Shown here piece after piece: positions 1-8,815 of a stretch of 64,000 nt of DNA. Within the stretch, counting starts at the first letter, position 1. The number at the start of each line of letters is the position of its first letter. A program made the translations under genes and the position numbers. Origin of the DNA: Adlercreutzia shanghongiae (lineage in GTDB: Bacteria > Actinomycetota > Coriobacteriia > Coriobacteriales > Eggerthellaceae); NCBI RefSeq assembly GCF_035830635.1, contig NZ_JAYMFI010000003.1, forward strand, positions 320,922 to 384,921, given 5' to 3'. The notes under the pieces were generated by a model, which was not told the origin of the DNA, ran no database searches, and worked only from the letters and a program-made list of their open reading frames with translations.

Positions 1-694
1 GCTTTTCGATGTGAGCATGAAGAAGATGGGCCGCGACCCCGTTCTTGCTCGTCGCGTTGCGGTGGCTCTTGCGCGCAATGTGGGGACGGCGGCCACCTTG
101 AAAACACTGTGCGATGACGCCGCAGCGGGCGATCGGGCACCCACGGAGGAGACCGTTGCCGCCTATCTTGCCGACTTCTCCCTTAACTATTTTTTGGACG
201 AGCTGCCTGGCTGGGACGCGCCGGTGAGATCGCGTTCGCGAGTGCGCACGAAGCCGAAGCGCTACTTGGATGACCCGTCTATGGCCGCGTCGCTTCTGTC
301 GGTGGACTCGTCGCGCCTACTTGGCGATGGTCAGCTGTTCGGCGTGCTCTTCGAGTCGCTGTGTTATCACGATTTGGCGGTGTATGCGAGTCTGCTTCCC
401 ACTGCAGGCGCAGCGCCCGTAAGGTACTATGCGGACGCGGACGGTTTGGAAGTCGACCTTGTCATCGAATTGCGCGATGGCCGCTGGGCTGCCTTCGAGG
501 TGAAAATGGGCGAGTCGAAGGTGGACGCTGCAGCCAAGAGCCTCAACCGCCTTCGGGCGAAGGTCGCTGCTAACCCAGCCGCGCGCAACAAGGAACCCGA
601 GTTTCTAGCGGTGCTCGTGGCTGCCGGCTCCTATGCTCGCCGTCGCAAGGAAGATGGTATCTATGTTATTCCGCTGGCTACGCTAACGGCGTAG
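1..694 (+). CDS. ATP-binding protein of the DUF4143 type, C-terminal part (5' end outside window)
   Basis: The reading frame is open through the left edge of the window, so only the C-terminal part of the gene is seen; the GTG at 11 is probably an internal codon. The visible part has the features of the C-terminal domain of AAA ATPases with a DUF4143 tail: a run around LFGVLFESLCYHDL, then an acidic residue set (DGLEVDLVIEL) and AFEVKMG, which resembles a PD-(D/E)XK-like fold. The complete gene at 1607-2920 ends the same way (IDFLVQ...PIEVKSG), which supports the assignment. No ATPase motif is inside the window. The cellular role of this family is not established. Confidence 0.75.
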   Translation, partial: LFDVSMKKMGRDPVLARRVAVALARNVGTAATLKTLCDDAAAGDRAPTEETVAAYLADFSLNYFLDELPGWDAPVRSRSRVRTKPKRYLDDPSMAASLLSVDSSRLLGDGQLFGVLFESLCYHDLAVYASLLPTAGAAPVRYYADADGLEVDLVIELRDGRWAAFEVKMGESKVDAAAKSLNRLRAKVAANPAARNKEPEFLAVLVAAGSYARRRKEDGIYVIPLATLTA

Positions 695-824
695 CCGCGC
701 TGGGCCCCTGACGTCGTCGCGACATCGCCGATGGTGAACAAAGGGGGCGGTATGGCATGAGAAAGCGAAGTCGCGCGCGGAATGCGTAACGTTTCGCCGC
801 CCCGTTTTATAAGGAGGTTGGACG

Positions 825-1472
825 ATGAACGCCATTTGGGAAAGTCACTATGCCGGGTTGCCCGCAGAAGGCGGCGCTGCCAGTCGATGCTTTATGGCGT
901 TGGAAGGGGTGACGTGGGCGGGAAAGCGCGTGCTGGATGTGGGCTGCCGTCGCGGTAAGGGCGTCTTCAAGCTGAGTGAGCGGGTGGGCACCGACGGCTA
1001 TGTGGTCGGCGTCGATTGGCGGCCGGATTTCGTGAATGCGGCCCGGTTGGCGGTGCCGGCCGCCCTTCGGCGCAGCGGTTTGGCGACTAGCAATATGGAG
1101 TTCCGCGAAGCCTTCCCGGAAGATTTGGCCGCAGCCGGCCTAGCTGATGCGTCGTTCGATGTGGTGTATCTCAACAACGTCTGCGTGCTGTTCGCCGACT
1201 TTCCGCGCGTGCTGCGCGAATGCGCGCGCGTGCTGGTGCCGGATGGCCTGCTGGTGATGGAAGCTCCAGTGGCGGCCCAAAATCCGACTGAGGCAGATTT
1301 GGTCGCCGCTTACGCCGAGGGCGACAGCCTGAAAGCCGCCCGCACGCAGCAGCAGCTGGAAAGCTGGTTGTCCCAGGCGGGTTTTTGTCGACCTAGCACG
1401 AACGCACAGGGAGCCCCTTCTGGCGATGGGGAGGCGCAAATGGTTATCCTTCATGCGGAAAAGGCGAACTGA
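825..1472 (+). CDS. class I SAM-dependent methyltransferase
   Basis: A 215-residue protein with the glycine-rich SAM-binding motif I (VLDVGCRRGKG, about residues 36-46), an acidic residue after beta-2 (VVGVDWR) and a motif-IV-like segment (FDVVYLNNV). This is the ordinary Rossmann-type methyltransferase layout of the UbiE/Methyltransf_11 group. The substrate cannot be told from sequence. The ATG follows a strong ribosome binding site (AAGGAGG, about 8 nt upstream). It appears to be a single gene: the upstream ATPase fragment ends 130 bp earlier and the next gene is convergent. Confidence 0.85.
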   Translation: MNAIWESHYAGLPAEGGAASRCFMALEGVTWAGKRVLDVGCRRGKGVFKLSERVGTDGYVVGVDWRPDFVNAARLAVPAALRRSGLATSNMEFREAFPEDLAAAGLADASFDVVYLNNVCVLFADFPRVLRECARVLVPDGLLVMEAPVAAQNPTEADLVAAYAEGDSLKAARTQQQLESWLSQAGFCRPSTNAQGAPSGDGEAQMVILHAEKAN

Positions 1473-1606
1473 CGAGAAGGCCTTCTCGGTCGCCAGATGC
1501 CGACGTGAGAGGACTTCACCTTCAGGGGGCTCGCCCTTCGCTTGAACGCCGCGTTTGCCGTATGCGGTCTCCCACGCTTTCAATCGAGGAGAAAATACCT
1601 GGGCGA

Positions 1607-2920
1607 TCACAGAAAGGCCGCCATATACACCGGGAAGTAGGTTACGGCGCCATTCACTTCGACGTTCGACTCGCAGAGAACCACTGCCTGCTCTATCCCG
1701 TAATTCGCGGTCGCAAGAAGTTGCGTGAGGGCGCTGTGTCGCTTATAGGTTTTCCCAGACTTTACCTCAATGGGCAGAACGCTGGTCCTGTCCTGAACGA
1801 GAAAGTCTATCTCTCCGAGTTTCCGGTTGCGGAAAAAGAAGCCTCCGTGGCCATGGGCGTGAAGCTCCTGCGCGACCGCGTTCTCGTAAATCGCTCCATA
1901 GTTCACACTGAAGTCGTTTGACACGAGATCCCGCACGACCTCCATGCCGCATGCCGCTGAAAGCAAGCCGACGTCGTTCATGAAGAGCTTGAAGAAGCTT
2001 CGGTTCTCCACGAGCCGAAGCGGCCGCTTGGGCTCGGATACGTTCCGAACCGGGATGGCGACCCCGGCATCCACCAACCAGATGAAATCGTCCTTGTATC
2101 GCTCGTAGGTTCCCCTAGGGGCGATGGCCGAGAAGTTGAAGCGCTTGGTCTGCGAATCAAGCTGGGACGGCATCTCGTCGAATATCTCGCGGATGGCGAG
2201 CTTCTTGTTTCCGCTCGCGTACTTCGCAATGTCGTATCGATAGAGCTGGATGATGTCGTTCTGGCGCCTGACAAGGGCCTGCACGTCGTAATCTTCGATA
2301 AATCCGCTCACGGGGCGCGGCATTCCCCCCGCGAGCAGATAGCGATGAAAGAGCTTGAGAAACCGGTCGTGAACAGCTTGATTGACAGGACGCCTTTGCG
2401 TGAAGGCGTCTGCAATTTCGGCCCAAGCTTCTTCTCCCACTCCATTCGCCCAGCAGAATTCCTGGAAGTCCAGAGGATGCATCTCCACGATATGCAGATA
2501 GCCGACGGGCGCCGAGCGGAGACCCTTCAGCTCAACGCCCAAGAGAGAACCCGAGAGAATGTAGTCGTAGTCGGTGCGCTGCGTGAGGTACTTGACAAGC
2601 GTGAGCGCTTCTTTGCACTCCTGCACCTCGTCGATGAAGATGGCGGTGCGGCCCTTCTCGAGGGGCGCATCGGCGTACGCGGAGATGGCCAGGAACAGAT
2701 CCTGGGAGGAGCGAGCCGCATCGAATGCGTTCAGCACCTCTGTCTGATCAATCAAGTCGAACTTGACGACATTGCGGTAATGCTCGCGGACGAACTTGTC
2801 GATGAGGAAGGTTTTGCCAACTTGACGCGCGCCCATGACCAGAAGGGCCTCAGTGCCTTTCGTGTTCTTCCATTCTCGCAGCAGCTCCTCGGCTTTTCTC
2901 TTAAGCATAAGCGTTACCAT
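1607..2920 (-). CDS. AAA ATPase with C-terminal DUF4143 domain
   Basis: A 437-residue protein. The Walker A motif GARQVGKT lies near residues 30-37, and a Walker B-like AIFIDEVQ near residue 95. The C-terminal third is a DUF4143-type domain ending in a PD-(D/E)XK-like signature (IDFLVQ...PIEVKSGK). Such proteins are common in gut anaerobes, often in several copies per genome, with no agreed function; links to mobile or defence functions are only suspected. Two close starts are possible (2920 and 2908), and the first has the nearer Shine-Dalgarno-like AAGGG. This window has at least two further members, at the left edge and at 48413-49582. Confidence 0.85.
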   Translation of the reverse strand: MVTLMLKRKAEELLREWKNTKGTEALLVMGARQVGKTFLIDKFVREHYRNVVKFDLIDQTEVLNAFDAARSSQDLFLAISAYADAPLEKGRTAIFIDEVQECKEALTLVKYLTQRTDYDYILSGSLLGVELKGLRSAPVGYLHIVEMHPLDFQEFCWANGVGEEAWAEIADAFTQRRPVNQAVHDRFLKLFHRYLLAGGMPRPVSGFIEDYDVQALVRRQNDIIQLYRYDIAKYASGNKKLAIREIFDEMPSQLDSQTKRFNFSAIAPRGTYERYKDDFIWLVDAGVAIPVRNVSEPKRPLRLVENRSFFKLFMNDVGLLSAACGMEVVRDLVSNDFSVNYGAIYENAVAQELHAHGHGGFFFRNRKLGEIDFLVQDRTSVLPIEVKSGKTYKRHSALTQLLATANYGIEQAVVLCESNVEVNGAVTYFPVYMAAFL

Positions 2921-3045
2921 TACCCTTATATGACCTGCTGTTATGTATTTTACAAACCTATATTATCAGGGGAAATGGTACTTTGCAAACCACTATTCGA
3001 TTCAAATCGCGTATCTTGCTAACCTTTTCAAGTATTCAGATTGCC

Positions 3046-3073
3046 AAAAAAGCGGCCCCGTGGGGCCGCTTTT
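3046..3073 (-). terminator. rho-independent terminator (bidirectional appearance)
   Basis: A perfect 9-bp GC-rich stem (AGCGGCCCC, loop GTG, and its complement) is flanked by A-runs and T-runs. Read on the minus strand it ends in six T residues, so it should terminate the MFS-CBS gene whose stop lies at 3222. Confidence 0.85.
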
Positions 3074-3131
3074 GCGGTTGGGTGGTGCCGATGGAAGGCA
3101 TTTGATGAGAAGCACTGGGGATAGGGAATCC

Positions 3132-3201
3132 GGCATCCGAGGAGGTTGTCGTCTCGGACGCCGGTCCAGGAGCTCGTTATCCCGGCGTCGTTCCGGATGC
3201 C
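3132..3201. repeat. two-tier inverted repeat in the 3' region of the MFS-CBS gene
   Basis: The outer arms GGCATCCG (3132-3139) and CGGATGCC (3194-3201) enclose inner arms GACGCCGG (3157-3164) and CCGGCGTC (3182-3189), with a 17-nt loop. It lies between the stop codon at 3222 and the terminator at 3046-3073, so it would be transcribed as a 3' untranslated stem. Its function is unknown. Confidence 0.6.
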
Positions 3202-3221
3202 CTTTGCCCCGGACCCCGCTG

Positions 3222-5162
3222 CTAGGCGCGCTGCTCGCTGAGGTAGCGGCGCACGGCGTAGCCAGTGATATTGGAGCGGTTGATGATGCCCACCATCACG
3301 TCGCCGTCGAGCACCGGGGCCTTCTTCAGATGGTGTTCGGACAGCACGCGGGCCACCTTGCCCATGTCGTCGTTCACGTTCACGCAGATGACGCTCTTCG
3401 TGGCGATGCTGCTCACGGGCGCGGCCATGGTCTCGCGCAGGGTGCGGTCGAAATCGGCGTTCTCACGCTCCACGACGAACGACCAGGCGCTCTTGAAAGC
3501 GGGGACCTGGTCGGCTACGGCGGCCATCACGTCGCCGTCGGAGATGAAGCCGGTCACGCGGCCCGCGCCATCGACCACCGGCGCGCCGGAGATGCCCTTG
3601 GCGGCGAACAGCTCCAGAGCCTCGGCCACCAGTGCCGTCTCGAGCAGGGTGTACACCTCGGTCTTCATGATGGCGCTCACCGTGGGCTCGGCCGCCAGCT
3701 CGTCGGCTGCGGCCGCAGCTGCAGCACCGGCCACTTCAATGGAAGGCTTGCGGGCCTGCCCGCGCACCCACAGGGCGAGCGCCAGGCCCGCAAGACCCAC
3801 CACGCCCACGAGGATGCCCGTCACCAGCATGGCCTGGGCGCAGGCATCGCCGAAGGGCGCGCCGCCGGCCATGGCTCCAGCGCTCACGGCGGCGTACACG
3901 CCCGTGAACACCGACGAGCCGATGCAGCCGGCAATCTGGAAGCCCGTGGACATGATGGTTACGCCGTGGGGGTTCAGCTCGAAGGGCAGCCTCGAGAGCG
4001 CGAAGCTCTGCACCGGGCCGATGACCAGGGCCGAGCCGCAGATAACCGGAATGTAGATAACGGCCAGCACCACCGGCGAGGCCGTGGCGATGAAGGCGCC
4101 GGTGAGCACCGAGAACACGGCGATGCACAGAAAGCCCGCGGGCAGGATGATGCCCGGGCCCTGCTTGTCGTAGATGCGGCCGGCCAAAGGCGACACCACG
4201 CACGAGCACAGAATAGCGGGGAACAGCGTGAGCGAGGCCACCAAAGGCTCGGTCCCCAGCACCGATTGCATAAAGGTGGGCACGATGATGTTCATGGCGA
4301 AGATGGTGAGCAGCGAGAGCATGTTCACGATGACGCCCACGGTGAAGGGCGCGATCTTCAGCGGGCGCAGGTCGATGAGCGGCTCGGTCAGCTTGCCCTG
4401 GCGCTTCACGAACAGCACGAGCGCCACGATGCCCACCACGGCTGCCACGCAGGCCACGGGCACGCTGCCGCTGAACACCGTGGACACGCCGTAGAGGATG
4501 CCGATGAGCGCGATGCCGATGAGGGCCACCGAGGCGGCGTCGAGGCGCGGGTGGGTGAGGTGTGCGATGTCGCGCAGGATAACGGCGCCGGACAGCAGGC
4601 ACAAAGCCGAAAGCCCGGCGAACACCCACAGCAACATGGACCAGTTCGCCACGGCCAAGATGAGGCCGGCCAGGATGACCGACGACGAGGGGCCCAGCGT
4701 GGTCATGGCGCCCATGATGCCCATGTAGGTGCCGAGCTTCTCGCGCGGGGCGATTTCCAGGGTGATGTTCATGCCGATGGGAATGAGCATGCCCGTGCCG
4801 AGCGCCTGCACGATGCGGCCCACCAGAAGCACGGCGAAGTTGGTGGCCACGCCTCCGATGACCGAGCCGATCACCAGCAGCGCCGCGGTGGCGCAGAACA
4901 AGGGGCGGGTGGGGAAGGACCGATAGGCGAAGGCCGAGACCGGCACCATGACGGCGGCGCCCAGCATGTAAGCGGTGGCCAGCCACTGCACGGTGGACAC
5001 GTCCACCCCCAGATCGGCCATGATGGGCGCGAAGCCCACGTTCAGGAAGGTCTCGTTGAAGGTGGCCAAAAAGGCGGCGAAGGCCGCCACGGCCAGGATA
5101 GCCGCCGGCTTGCGGGCGGGGGCGGTCTGAGCGGTCGTGCCGGCTGTCGTGTCTGCTGCCAT
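3222..5162 (-). CDS. MFS (DHA2-like) transporter fused to a C-terminal CBS-domain pair
   Basis: A 646-residue protein. Residues up to about 470 form a drug:H+ antiporter-2-like MFS carrier with about 13-14 hydrophobic segments, including the motif LLVGRIVQALGTGMLIP that is typical of DHA2 pumps. From about residue 495 there are two CBS motifs (TVSAIM...GISGAPVVD...GFISDGDVM and VSSIATKSVICV...KKAPVLDGDVMVGIINRSNI). CBS pairs usually bind adenine nucleotides and gate the attached protein, so transport may respond to AMP, ATP or SAM; that is inference. The ATG at 5162 was chosen because AGGAG lies 6 nt upstream; a longer frame upstream lacks such a site. The cargo is unknown. Confidence 0.85.
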   Translation of the reverse strand: MAADTTAGTTAQTAPARKPAAILAVAAFAAFLATFNETFLNVGFAPIMADLGVDVSTVQWLATAYMLGAAVMVPVSAFAYRSFPTRPLFCATAALLVIGSVIGGVATNFAVLLVGRIVQALGTGMLIPIGMNITLEIAPREKLGTYMGIMGAMTTLGPSSSVILAGLILAVANWSMLLWVFAGLSALCLLSGAVILRDIAHLTHPRLDAASVALIGIALIGILYGVSTVFSGSVPVACVAAVVGIVALVLFVKRQGKLTEPLIDLRPLKIAPFTVGVIVNMLSLLTIFAMNIIVPTFMQSVLGTEPLVASLTLFPAILCSCVVSPLAGRIYDKQGPGIILPAGFLCIAVFSVLTGAFIATASPVVLAVIYIPVICGSALVIGPVQSFALSRLPFELNPHGVTIMSTGFQIAGCIGSSVFTGVYAAVSAGAMAGGAPFGDACAQAMLVTGILVGVVGLAGLALALWVRGQARKPSIEVAGAAAAAAADELAAEPTVSAIMKTEVYTLLETALVAEALELFAAKGISGAPVVDGAGRVTGFISDGDVMAAVADQVPAFKSAWSFVVERENADFDRTLRETMAAPVSSIATKSVICVNVNDDMGKVARVLSEHHLKKAPVLDGDVMVGIINRSNITGYAVRRYLSEQRA

Positions 5163-5435
5163 GAGTCTCCTCTCTTTCCGCAGCGCCGGCCCCATCGTCG
5201 CGGCAAAAGAGAAAGCGCTCGGCGGTACCTGCACCACGACCCGGGATTTCTCCTGTGCCGTAATCAGATTTACGCGCCGAGCGCTACATGTGTCGTTTGC
5301 AGTACCTATTTAATTTGCCCGAGCATGATAGCACGGACTTACGGTGCCTCGGCCCCTACGAATTTGCAAGTGGTCGTGAATCTCAAGACCCTCTTGGCTC
5401 TTGCAGGAGGAGGGGCTGGACCGAGCAGAAGCGAG
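5163..5435 (-). promoter_or_regulatory. leader of the MFS-CBS gene containing a long-range inverted repeat
   Basis: This 273-bp gap holds the upstream region of the MFS-CBS gene. A perfect 11-bp inverted repeat, AGCGCTCGGCG (5214-5224) and CGCCGAGCGCT (5275-5285), encloses 50 nt and ends about 50 nt before the start codon. It could fold as a 72-nt leader hairpin. I do not recognise a known riboswitch class in it. Confidence 0.45.
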
Positions 5436-6680
5436 CTAGCTCGCCTTCGCCTCTTTCGGACGCTTGATGAAGAACGAGACGAGAAGCGCGGCCAAGGCGA
5501 CGCCGAAAAAGACCCAAAACGCGCTCAGGTAGCTGCCCGAGTCCATTTGCGAGAGGGCCAGGATTTGCGGGCCGATGATGGCCGCGGGAATCATCTGGCA
5601 CGTGGCGATGGCGTAGTTGATGCCGTAGTACTTCGTTCCGAAAAACGTGCTGGCCATGGCCGACATCGAGCACATGTTGCCGCCGTACATGAAGCCGAGC
5701 AGCATGAAGCCCACAACGAGCAGCTCGAAAGCGCCGTTTGTCATGGCGAAGGCGCAGCACAGCATGCCGGCGGCAAAGGCCACGGCAATCCAGGTGAGGC
5801 ATGCGTGGTAGCCGAAGCGGTCCCATACGAACCCGTTGACCAGGCGCCCCAGTCCGTTCATAGCCGACACCGACCCCATGGCGGCGGTGGCCATCATGAG
5901 CGCCTCTGCCTCGGGTAGCCCTGCGGCCCCCAGAAGCTCCATGGCCGCCGGCACCGCTTGGCTGATGAGCGCCAGGCCTCCGCAGGTCACGAGCATGAGG
6001 TAAAGCATGAACGTCCAAAACGAGCTTGTGCGCACCATTTGCGCGCCGTTCATATCCGCGGCGGCCACGGTGGCAGACTTACGCGCCTTCTCAAGCAGCG
6101 GCTTCACGTATTCCGGCGTCGGCAGCTTCAAAATGAACGCACCGGCCACGACGAGCACGACGAATACCGCGCCGAGCACGCCGAAGGTCATGCGCCAGCC
6201 GAATGCGCCGAGCATCGCGGTAACGATGGAGGAGAGCAACATGGTGCCGCCGCCAAAGCCCATGAGCATGGCGCCCGAGGCCAGGCCCTGCTTGTCGGGG
6301 AACCATTTCAGAGTCGTTGACATGACCACGTCGGTGCCAAGCCCCACGCCGGCCCCAACGAGAATTCCGTAGGTAACGTAAATGAACGGCAGCGATTCGG
6401 TGAACGCCGAGGCGACAAGCCCAAGCCCCAGGCACGCGGCAGTGATGAGCATGACGATGCGTGGCGAGGTGCGCTCTTCCAGGACGCCTGCCACCAGCAT
6501 GCCGGCGCAAAACGTGATGATGGAGAGGGTGAATACCACCGAGGTGGCCGAGCGGTCCCAACCGAATTCCTCTTCCAGGGGGTCGACGAACAGCGACCAG
6601 GCGTAAATGAGCCCGAAGAACATGAGCAGCACAAAGGCCACGAAGAAATACAGCAGGCGATGCGGTTTGGCTTGGGACAT
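5436..6680 (-). CDS. OFA-family MFS carrier (oxalate/formate antiporter-like)
   Basis: A 414-residue protein with 12 predicted membrane segments. The N-terminus (LMFFGLIYAWSLFVDPLEEEFGW) and the segment MGFGGGTMLLSSIV are characteristic of the OFA family of MFS carriers, which exchange small mono- or dicarboxylates such as oxalate and formate. The sequence alone does not fix the substrate, and no oxalate-degrading enzyme lies nearby. The start is supported by a purine-rich ribosome binding site (AAGGGGGA). It lies on the same strand as the MFS-CBS gene, 273 bp upstream of it, but probably in a separate transcript. Confidence 0.88.
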   Translation of the reverse strand: MSQAKPHRLLYFFVAFVLLMFFGLIYAWSLFVDPLEEEFGWDRSATSVVFTLSIITFCAGMLVAGVLEERTSPRIVMLITAACLGLGLVASAFTESLPFIYVTYGILVGAGVGLGTDVVMSTTLKWFPDKQGLASGAMLMGFGGGTMLLSSIVTAMLGAFGWRMTFGVLGAVFVVLVVAGAFILKLPTPEYVKPLLEKARKSATVAAADMNGAQMVRTSSFWTFMLYLMLVTCGGLALISQAVPAAMELLGAAGLPEAEALMMATAAMGSVSAMNGLGRLVNGFVWDRFGYHACLTWIAVAFAAGMLCCAFAMTNGAFELLVVGFMLLGFMYGGNMCSMSAMASTFFGTKYYGINYAIATCQMIPAAIIGPQILALSQMDSGSYLSAFWVFFGVALAALLVSFFIKRPKEAKAS

Positions 6681-6767
6681 GGCTCCCCCTTCGGTGCGCG
6701 CGGCGCTTCGTATTGCCAGCCGAGTTCAGTGTAGCGAGCGTGCAGAAAAGGGCAAGCGGAAAAGGAA

Positions 6768-6790
6768 AGGGCGACCCGAAGGGCCGCCCT
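6768..6790 (-). terminator. rho-independent terminator after rubredoxin
   Basis: A hairpin with arms AGGGCG/CGCCCT and CCC/GGG around a GAA/TTC loop, with one internal mismatch, is followed on the minus strand by a T-rich run (TTCCTTTTCC). It sits 47 bp beyond the rubredoxin stop codon. Confidence 0.75.
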
Positions 6791-6837
6791 GCAAGTTCGA
6801 GTGGGCTATAGGTTTTGCGAGCCCGCCGTGCGAGGAG

Positions 6838-7002
6838 CTAGTCCTCGTAGAGCGAGAAGTTGCTCTTGTCCACGCCGCACACGGGGCAAACCCAATCCTC
6901 GGGGATGTCTTCGAAGGCGGTGCCGGGCTCGATGCCGCCGTCCGGGTCGCCCACTGCGGGGTCGTAGATGTAGCCGCAAACGTCGCAGATGTACTTGTCC
7001 AT
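6838..7002 (-). CDS. rubredoxin
   Basis: A 54-residue protein with the four iron-binding cysteines in two CxxC knuckles (C6, C9 and C39, C42) and the conserved aromatic and acidic residues of rubredoxins (YIYDPAVGDPDGGI, EDWVCPVCG). It is a one-electron carrier of the cytoplasm, often feeding rubrerythrin, superoxide reductase or oxygen-scavenging flavoproteins in anaerobes; no such partner is adjacent. The ATG at 7002 is preceded by GGGAGGG. The frame extends upstream, but only this part is rubredoxin. It appears to be monocistronic with its own terminator. Confidence 0.95.
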   Translation of the reverse strand: MDKYICDVCGYIYDPAVGDPDGGIEPGTAFEDIPEDWVCPVCGVDKSNFSLYED

Positions 7003-7321
7003 GATGCCCTCCCGGGTGTCGTGCCGAGGCTGCTGCGCAATGCGTGGCTCCGGCGGTTTCGATGCAGTGCCCATGATGCCACGACCGCGCGATACCCTGC
7101 GCTGCCTTCGGCATTCGAAAGCAGACTGTGAAGTTGGGCTACGACGAAGACGTCCTGAGTGATACCTGGTGAATAGCGGAAAACCGTCGTGCAACGCGGC
7201 GTCAACATAGCGGGGAGGAGAGCGATTGGTGACCTTAAAGCGTTCATTATGAAAAGCGGCCTCGGGACAGGGTTCGCTCGGTCGACCAAGGCTCCTATTC
7301 GCGCCGAACGAGGTGATCGCC
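7003..7321. other. 319-bp divergent intergenic region
   Basis: This is the divergent upstream region of rubredoxin (minus) and the amino-acid permease (plus). I see the two ribosome binding sites at its ends but no convincing promoter pair, repeat or RNA element inside it. Confidence 0.5.
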
Positions 7322-8815
7322 ATGAGAGGAAACGCAACGACAGCAAAAACAGCGCCAACGGCATCGACGGTAGGTTCGACGCCGGTGCCGTTAGCGACGC
7401 CGAAAAACGCCGGTGCGACGGGAACGCCCGCGAAGGCAGGCGCCGGGACCGTGGCCGCTGCGCCGAGCCAGGCGGGCGGCGACACGTTCAAGCGCACCTT
7501 CACGGTGAAGGACATGGTGGTCTGGGGCCTCATCTGCATGGTGCCCATCTCGCCGATGGCAATCTATGGCGGCGTGTTCGCCGACTCGAACGGCATGCCG
7601 ACGCTGGCGTTCCTCGTCGGGTTCGTGGCGGTGCTGTTCTCCGTGTTCTCTTTCGCCATTATGATTCGGCATTTTCCCTCGTCGGGTTCTATTTTCACCT
7701 ATGTAAGCCACGTGATGGGCAAGTTCATGGGCTTCATTGCCGGCTGGCTCATGCTGCTGCAGTATTTGGTGGCGCCGGCGCTCGTGTATCTCATTGCGGC
7801 CATCGCCATTCACTCCATTGTGCCCGAGCTGCCCGTGCTCGCGCTGTGCTTCGCCTTCCTTATCGTGGTGAGCGTCGTGTCGCTCATTGGCATGAAGACG
7901 GCCGTGGCGGTCAATCGCATTGCCCTGGTGGCGCAGCTGATTATCCTGGCGCTGTTCGTCGGCTTCGGCGTGGCCTACGTGATTGGGCACCCGGAGACGA
8001 GCAGCTTCTCGGCGACGAACTTCTACAACCCCAAGGCGTTCGATGTTAGCAGCACCATGTCGTCGGTGTCGCTGGCAGCCATGTCCTTTGTGGGATTCGG
8101 CGCCATTGCCACGCTGACGCAGGAGGCGAAGGACCCCACGAGGGGCCCTGGGCGCGCCATGATGATTATGGTGTTCGTGCTGGCCGCGCTGTATGCGCTG
8201 CAGTGCTTTGTCGCCACGTGCGTCGACCCGACGGGCGCCGCTTTCGCTGACAACACCGATAATGCCTTCTACGTGATTGCCCGCCTGGTAGCCGGTCCAT
8301 GGCTGTCCATCCTGTGCGCGGTGGGCGTGGCGTTGGCTCAGGGTTTGTTCACGGCTATCGCCCAGCAGGCGTCCATCGCCTTCGTTATGTTCACCATGGC
8401 CCGGGGTGGCACGCTTCCAAAGTTCATGGGGAAGATGAGCAAGCGCACGAATTCCCCGATTAACGCCATCCTGTTTATCAGCGTGTTGTCGGCGGTGCTG
8501 ATTTTGGTGTTCCATTTCGCGGGCATCAACATGAACACCATCGCGAAGATCAACACCTTCGGCGCACTGGCCACCTACGTGCTGTTGAACGTGAGCGTCA
8601 TCGTGCTGTGTTGGTTCCAGCTGAAGCAGCGCAAGGGTGTGCGGGCGGTGGTTCGCCACCTGATTTTCCCGGCGCTCGGTGCGGTCATTTGCTTCGCCAT
8701 CATGCTGTCGGTGAAGGATGTGGCCCTCGTGGTTGGCTGCGCGTGGATTCTCGTAGGCGTCGTCTACTACTGCGTGCTGAAGTACGCATTGCGCCGCGAC
8801 ATTCAGTTGGGGTAG
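7322..8815 (+). CDS. APC-superfamily amino acid or polyamine permease
   Basis: A protein of about 497 residues with an unusually long, Ala/Thr/Pro-rich N-terminal tail of about 55 residues, followed by about 12 membrane segments. The pattern near the first helices (VVWGLICMVPISPMAIYG, then FPSSGSIFTYV) matches APC permeases, close to the PuuP-like group. It would import amino acids or polyamines by symport. The ATG at 7322 is preferred because GAGGTG lies 6 nt upstream; a GTG at 7313 overlaps that site. The 3' end overlaps the convergent MerR gene by 13 bp. Confidence 0.85.
   Translation: MRGNATTAKTAPTASTVGSTPVPLATPKNAGATGTPAKAGAGTVAAAPSQAGGDTFKRTFTVKDMVVWGLICMVPISPMAIYGGVFADSNGMPTLAFLVGFVAVLFSVFSFAIMIRHFPSSGSIFTYVSHVMGKFMGFIAGWLMLLQYLVAPALVYLIAAIAIHSIVPELPVLALCFAFLIVVSVVSLIGMKTAVAVNRIALVAQLIILALFVGFGVAYVIGHPETSSFSATNFYNPKAFDVSSTMSSVSLAAMSFVGFGAIATLTQEAKDPTRGPGRAMMIMVFVLAALYALQCFVATCVDPTGAAFADNTDNAFYVIARLVAGPWLSILCAVGVALAQGLFTAIAQQASIAFVMFTMARGGTLPKFMGKMSKRTNSPINAILFISVLSAVLILVFHFAGINMNTIAKINTFGALATYVLLNVSVIVLCWFQLKQRKGVRAVVRHLIFPALGAVICFAIMLSVKDVALVVGCAWILVGVVYYCVLKYALRRDIQLG

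Noticed and set aside
1474..1487. Perfect palindrome GAGAAGGCCTTCTC after the methyltransferase gene
   Set aside because: It has no loop, so it would not form a stable hairpin in RNA, and nothing else marks it as a site.
2943..5918. A 991-codon frame on the plus strand
   Set aside because: It runs antisense to the MFS-CBS gene and part of the OFA carrier, is rich in His, Arg and Gly, and shows no domain. It is a by-product of high GC content.
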